Positions 61,059-64,000 of a stretch of 64,000 bases of DNA are shown here, piece by piece. Origin of the DNA: Deinococcales bacterium (GTDB lineage Bacteria; Deinococcota; Deinococci; Deinococcales; JAAFIG01); contig JAAFIG010000002.1 in NCBI GenBank assembly GCA_013298595.1, positions 204,781-268,780 on the forward strand, in the 5' to 3' direction. Position numbers and translations under genes: made by a program. The notes beneath the pieces are model-generated. The model did not search any database, was not told the origin of the DNA, and worked only from the letters and a program-made list of their open reading frames with translations. The first letter of the stretch is position 1. Each line of letters starts with the position of its first letter.

Positions 61059-62578
61059 AATTCAAGTGTACTGAGTTTTGCTCTGATTTGCTCGAGTATG
61101 TTTTTGAGTACAGTTTTTTCGTGGTCGTCAGTTGCAATACCAAGGTCAGCGCTGAGCGAAGCTAAGGCTTCCTCGAGGGCAAGTTTTTGCAGTTCAGGTG
61201 GGTCATTTTCGTTGATATACTGACTGATATCTGCTTCAGGGTGTTTTTGGATGATCTCGAGATTTTCTGCAAGTGGTTGTATGGTTTCAACTTTTTTGGT
61301 TTTAACTGTACTCTTTTGATTGGTTGATACTTCAATGGGCACTTCAGCGATGGCTTGTTCGATGGCTTCTTGCACAACTTTATCTACATCAATAATTACC
61401 TGATTGACATTAGTACTCGAACCGTACTCAGCTTCAAAATCACTCTGTAATTCCTCGAGTTCTTCTTGTAATTCCTCGAGTTCGTCTTTTAAGGCTTCGC
61501 TGGCTTCTTCGGCTTCGTCGAGTTCATCTTCAGCATCGGTGATTTCATCATCAAGTTCTTCAATAGCTTCTTCAAGGGTTTCGCGTTTATCCGCTTTGGT
61601 GGTTTGCTCGAGTTGAATTTTTAAGCGATCACGTTTTGCTTCGATTTTGGCAATGGCGCGTTGATGTGTAAGAATTTCGTTTTCTTGTTCGGTAATTTCT
61701 TCGGTTTTTTCACGAATTTCTGTTTGTTTTTCTGCCATTTCTTTTTGCGCTTCGCGGCGCTCACGGTCACGCTCGCGTTGTTCTCGAGCAGCTTCGCGTT
61801 GTTCGCGTTCGGCATCACGGTTGCGACGTTTGCTGGTGATGGTTCGGCTGGTGCTGGTCAAATTCTCGAGGTCTAGGATGCCGCTTGCCAGCATTTGCCG
61901 AATATAGTCTGGACTAACCCCCATGTTTTGTAAGTGAACAATCCGTCCAAATGGCATTTCAATGCCGAATTCAGCAGCTAGTTCATACATTTCTCGGATA
62001 AATTGTGGTTTGACCCCGTGCACACCAAAAGAAAGCACTTCATTGAATGTTAGCTTATGGTAATTGTTTTCAGCCGCTAGTTCATAGAGTTCTCGAACAA
62101 AATTAGCGCGAATACCATGAATGCCAAAAGATAAGATTTCTTTGAAACTCAGATTGACTTGTTGATGCTCAGCGGCAAGCTCGAACATTTCACGAACAAA
62201 ATGAGGTTTGATACCATGTGTACCCAATGCCAGAACTTCTTGGAAAGTGAGTTGCTCGAGTCCTGCTTGGCGTAATTCAGCAACATAATCTGGTTTAATG
62301 CCCATTTGCCCCATTTGTACAATTTGCTCAAACGTAAATGCCCCCGAGTTATTGCCAAGAGGTCGTCCACTTTTTGCAGTTGGTACTCGAGGCATTGGTG
62401 GGACGGGTGCAACAGGGGGTATAGGGGGCACTGGAGGCATTGGAAAAGCAAAGTTTTCAGGTGATTCAGGGGCATCAGAGGTTGTTAGTACTTCTAATGC
62501 CTCGAGTAATTCTTGGGCTTGCTCGGCAGTGATTGCCCCTTTTTGGACCAACTCGAGGATACGGGTTTCTTGTTTCAT
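61055..62578 (-). CDS. Tandem-repeat, coiled-coil protein with SHOCT-like N-terminus
   Basis: This 507-residue protein starts MKQETRILELVQKGAITAEQAQELLEALE (SHOCT-like), then a Pro-rich segment of VPP repeats, then five helical repeats of about 35 residues around GIKPxFVREMYELAAE (residues ~90-245), then a long charged coiled coil (~260-400), then an acidic tail. ATG 62578 is set by AAGGAGAA. It is coupled to the DUF2089 gene. The GVxPxYIxxL repeat occurs in proteins of unknown function in several bacteria. I infer a scaffold or sensor partnered with the DUF2089 regulator. Confidence 0.8.
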   Translation of the reverse strand: MKQETRILELVQKGAITAEQAQELLEALEVLTTSDAPESPENFAFPMPPVPPIPPVAPVPPMPRVPTAKSGRPLGNNSGAFTFEQIVQMGQMGIKPDYVAELRQAGLEQLTFQEVLALGTHGIKPHFVREMFELAAEHQQVNLSFKEILSFGIHGIRANFVRELYELAAENNYHKLTFNEVLSFGVHGVKPQFIREMYELAAEFGIEMPFGRIVHLQNMGVSPDYIRQMLASGILDLENLTSTSRTITSKRRNRDAEREQREAAREQRERDRERREAQKEMAEKQTEIREKTEEITEQENEILTHQRAIAKIEAKRDRLKIQLEQTTKADKRETLEEAIEELDDEITDAEDELDEAEEASEALKDELEELQEELEELQSDFEAEYGSSTNVNQVIIDVDKVVQEAIEQAIAEVPIEVSTNQKSTVKTKKVETIQPLAENLEIIQKHPEADISQYINENDPPELQKLALEEALASLSADLGIATDDHEKTVLKNILEQIRAKLSTLEL

Positions 62579-62871
62579 GATGTTCTCCTTAAAGATTTTA
62601 TAAAACTTATGCAATTATTTTACATATATTTTGGCATTTGTCAAATAGTTATGAAATCTTATAAAATCACCTTGAAGAACCTGAGGGTAATTTACTGCCT
62701 CGAGTTTTTAAAAAATATTGTTCTAAAAAGAACAAATTCTCAAATTCTCACTAAAAAACTAAATCAATGAAACTAATAGACTAAGCTCGAGGTATGAATT
62801 CTTGCAAATCTATTGATAATTTTTGTGCAAATTAAAAATCTAAATCATCAGTTGATCTCAAGATTCCCCTA

Positions 62872-63771
62872 ATGATAAGCAAAATGGTAATCTTCTCCTC
62901 AATGTCAAGCAAAACAGGTGTTTTTACTGCATTACCCCAACGAATTGTCTGGTCACTGATTGCTTTTGCAATCGTGGTCGCATTGGTTTGGGGAGGTTGG
63001 GGGTCACTGACTGCACTTCTTGGTTTTGCTGTCTTTATGGGCTTATTTGAATTTCGTTCAATGGCACGCAAAGCCAACCTTGCCATCGGAGGACGCAGCA
63101 TCTATGTATTTGCTGGACTGATGCTACTTGCCAGTCAACCGTGGTTACGCGAAGGCATTTGGTTTGTCCCAGCCAATATTCCATGGCGCGAAATTGTCAT
63201 GTGGCTCTACGTCATGTGGGTCATGATTGTCGAAGTGATACGCCCCAGCGAACGCCCACTCGAGCGCATCATGACCAGCGTTTTTGGCATGTTGTACATA
63301 CCATTCTTACTATCGTTTGCATTGCTATTACGCTACTACCCAGATGGTGTACTCGGCTTTTGGTACGTCATGATTGCCTGCGTAGGCGCATATGCCAGCG
63401 ACACAGGTGCTTATATTTTCGGTGGTTTATTTGGCAAACGCAAACTCGCCCCAGAAATCAGCCCCAGTAAAACTCTCGAGGGAGCAATTGGTGGTTTGGC
63501 TTTTAGTGCTTTAATGGTTTTCATTTTACAAGAAGCCATTCGCAATTTTATTCCCGAAGTTCGCGTGTGGGAAATATGGCTTTTTGCGATTCTTGTGTCA
63601 TCCGCTGCACAACTCGGAGACCTTGCTGAAAGTGTGATCAAACGCAGCTTAGGTGCAAAGGACAGCGGTACGTTTTTGCCAGGACACGGAGGGCTACTCG
63701 ACCGCATAGATAGCCTATTATTTGCCTTACCTGTTGCCTATTATTTTCTGAGTGTTGCGGTTTTTAGCTAA
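62872..63771 (+). CDS. cdsA: Phosphatidate cytidylyltransferase
   Basis: This ~299-residue membrane enzyme makes CDP-diacylglycerol from phosphatidate and CTP. It has about seven helices and the CdsA signature near the C-terminus: LGDLAESVIKRSLGAKDSGTFLPGHGGLLDRIDSLL (in pieces), with SDTGAYIFGGLFGKRKLAPEISPSKTLEGAIGG. The start is unclear: ATG 62872, 62884 or 62902 are all in frame; 62902 (MSSKTGVFTALP) gives a typical N-terminus. The GNAT gene follows eight bases after the stop. Confidence 0.93.
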   Translation: MISKMVIFSSMSSKTGVFTALPQRIVWSLIAFAIVVALVWGGWGSLTALLGFAVFMGLFEFRSMARKANLAIGGRSIYVFAGLMLLASQPWLREGIWFVPANIPWREIVMWLYVMWVMIVEVIRPSERPLERIMTSVFGMLYIPFLLSFALLLRYYPDGVLGFWYVMIACVGAYASDTGAYIFGGLFGKRKLAPEISPSKTLEGAIGGLAFSALMVFILQEAIRNFIPEVRVWEIWLFAILVSSAAQLGDLAESVIKRSLGAKDSGTFLPGHGGLLDRIDSLLFALPVAYYFLSVAVFS

Positions 63772-63779
63772 AGGAAAAC

Positions 63780-64000
63780 ATGACCATATCCATCCGTAAC
63801 CTCAAACCTCGAGACGCAGCCGATTTTAAGGAATTACGAATCTACGCCATGCAGGAATCACCACGTGCATTTGGCTCGAGCGTCCAAGACGAAGAAAGCC
63901 GTGCAATTGAGCAAATTGAAAGTATGTTTTTCAACCCCGTTTCATTCGGGCTTGGCGTATTTGATAACGAAAAACTGATTGGTTTAGCCCGCTGCGAATG
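63780..64000 (+). CDS. GNAT family N-acetyltransferase, C-terminus off the window
   Basis: The frame from ATG 63780 (AAAGGA upstream) reads MTISIRNLKPRDAADFKELR and continues ESPRAFGSS to the right edge without a stop (73 residues). The pattern (IRNLKPRDAADF, AFGSS, FDNEKLIGLARCE) is that of GNAT acetyltransferases. It starts eight bases after cdsA and is probably co-transcribed. Confidence 0.8.
   Translation, partial: MTISIRNLKPRDAADFKELRIYAMQESPRAFGSSVQDEESRAIEQIESMFFNPVSFGLGVFDNEKLIGLARCE

Noticed and set aside
1-64000. tRNA, rRNA or insertion sequence genes
   Set aside because: I saw no cloverleaf with a conserved T-loop, no rRNA sequence and no transposase in any strand.
1-64000. CTCGAG as restriction-avoidance signature or assembly artefact
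   Set aside because: A restriction site would be depleted, not enriched, and the copies lie within intact conserved proteins in three frames, so they are not linker artefacts.

Overview
The window is a bacterial chromosome segment of moderate-to-low GC with tightly packed genes, many joined by ATGA start/stop overlaps. I infer a member of Deinococcota or a close relative, with moderate confidence. The main reason is that many genes have a TANNNT -10 box 5-8 nt before the start codon and no Shine-Dalgarno sequence, the leaderless pattern described for Deinococcus. BTAD-type regulators, HrcA, YbjN and DUF2089 proteins fit, but no rRNA or universal marker is present to prove it. UGA is a normal stop codon here. 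The most striking property is the palindrome CTCGAG. I counted 23 copies in the first 2.8 kb and 7 in 1 kb of hemB, against roughly one per 4-5 kb expected from base composition. It occurs in all reading frames and in most genes, resembling HIP1 of cyanobacteria in behaviour.

Layout. 1-2801: a large BTAD/AAA/TPR regulator running off the left edge. 2.9-3.6 kb: a small gene behind a strong RNA hairpin, then repeat-rich non-coding DNA. 3.6-6.2 kb: an ABC-2 exporter triad. 6.3-8.8 kb: SRPBCC protein and polyphosphate kinase. 9.0-12.65 kb (minus): cobalamin riboswitch, terminator, btuF, btuC, btuD and a cobU gene interrupted by an in-frame TGA. 12.7-20.2 kb: two convergent iron operons, EfeM-like/FTR1/Rrf2 on plus and nitroreductase/unknown/flavodoxin/two membrane proteins/PepSY protein on minus, each preceded by a similar palindromic operator. 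20.4-28.5 kb: a complete heme pathway from 5-aminolevulinate synthase to ferrochelatase in two convergent operons (hemC-D-B-E-A and hemH-Y-F). 28.5-30.4 kb: a two-component system. 30.5-33.8 kb: a DtxR/MntR regulator with a metal ABC importer. 33.8-37.2 kb: HtrA-like protease and a Zn/Cd P-type ATPase. 37.2-37.6 kb: remnant of a FecCD permease. 37.7-40.3 kb: a second ABC-2 triad. 40.3-47.9 kb: esterase, thiolase, DUF456, DUF1003, DinB, GlcG/HbpS, GNAT, AAC(3)-like and trpC genes. 48-51.4 kb: a P-loop ATPase/TPR two-gene module whose TPR part lacks CTCGAG. 51.5-55.4 kb: hrcA and a second BTAD/NB-ARC/TPR regulator. 55.5-64 kb: peptide-type solute-binding protein, M19 dipeptidase, lipoprotein, VanZ, methylmalonyl-CoA epimerase, YbjN, DUF2089, a repeat/coiled-coil protein, cdsA and a partial GNAT gene.

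How it fits together. Metal and tetrapyrrole metabolism dominates. B12 uptake is under a riboswitch, Mn/Fe uptake under a DtxR-type operator, and iron uptake appears to be a reductive FTR1 system in which a flavin reductase-like protein, a flavodoxin and a PepSY membrane protein could reduce ferric iron, both halves probably controlled by the Fe-S Rrf2 regulator encoded in the operon. The iron would supply the adjacent heme cluster. Several dispersed short structured repeats occur between genes; one pair shows compensatory stem changes and one copy carries a second repeat nested inside it.
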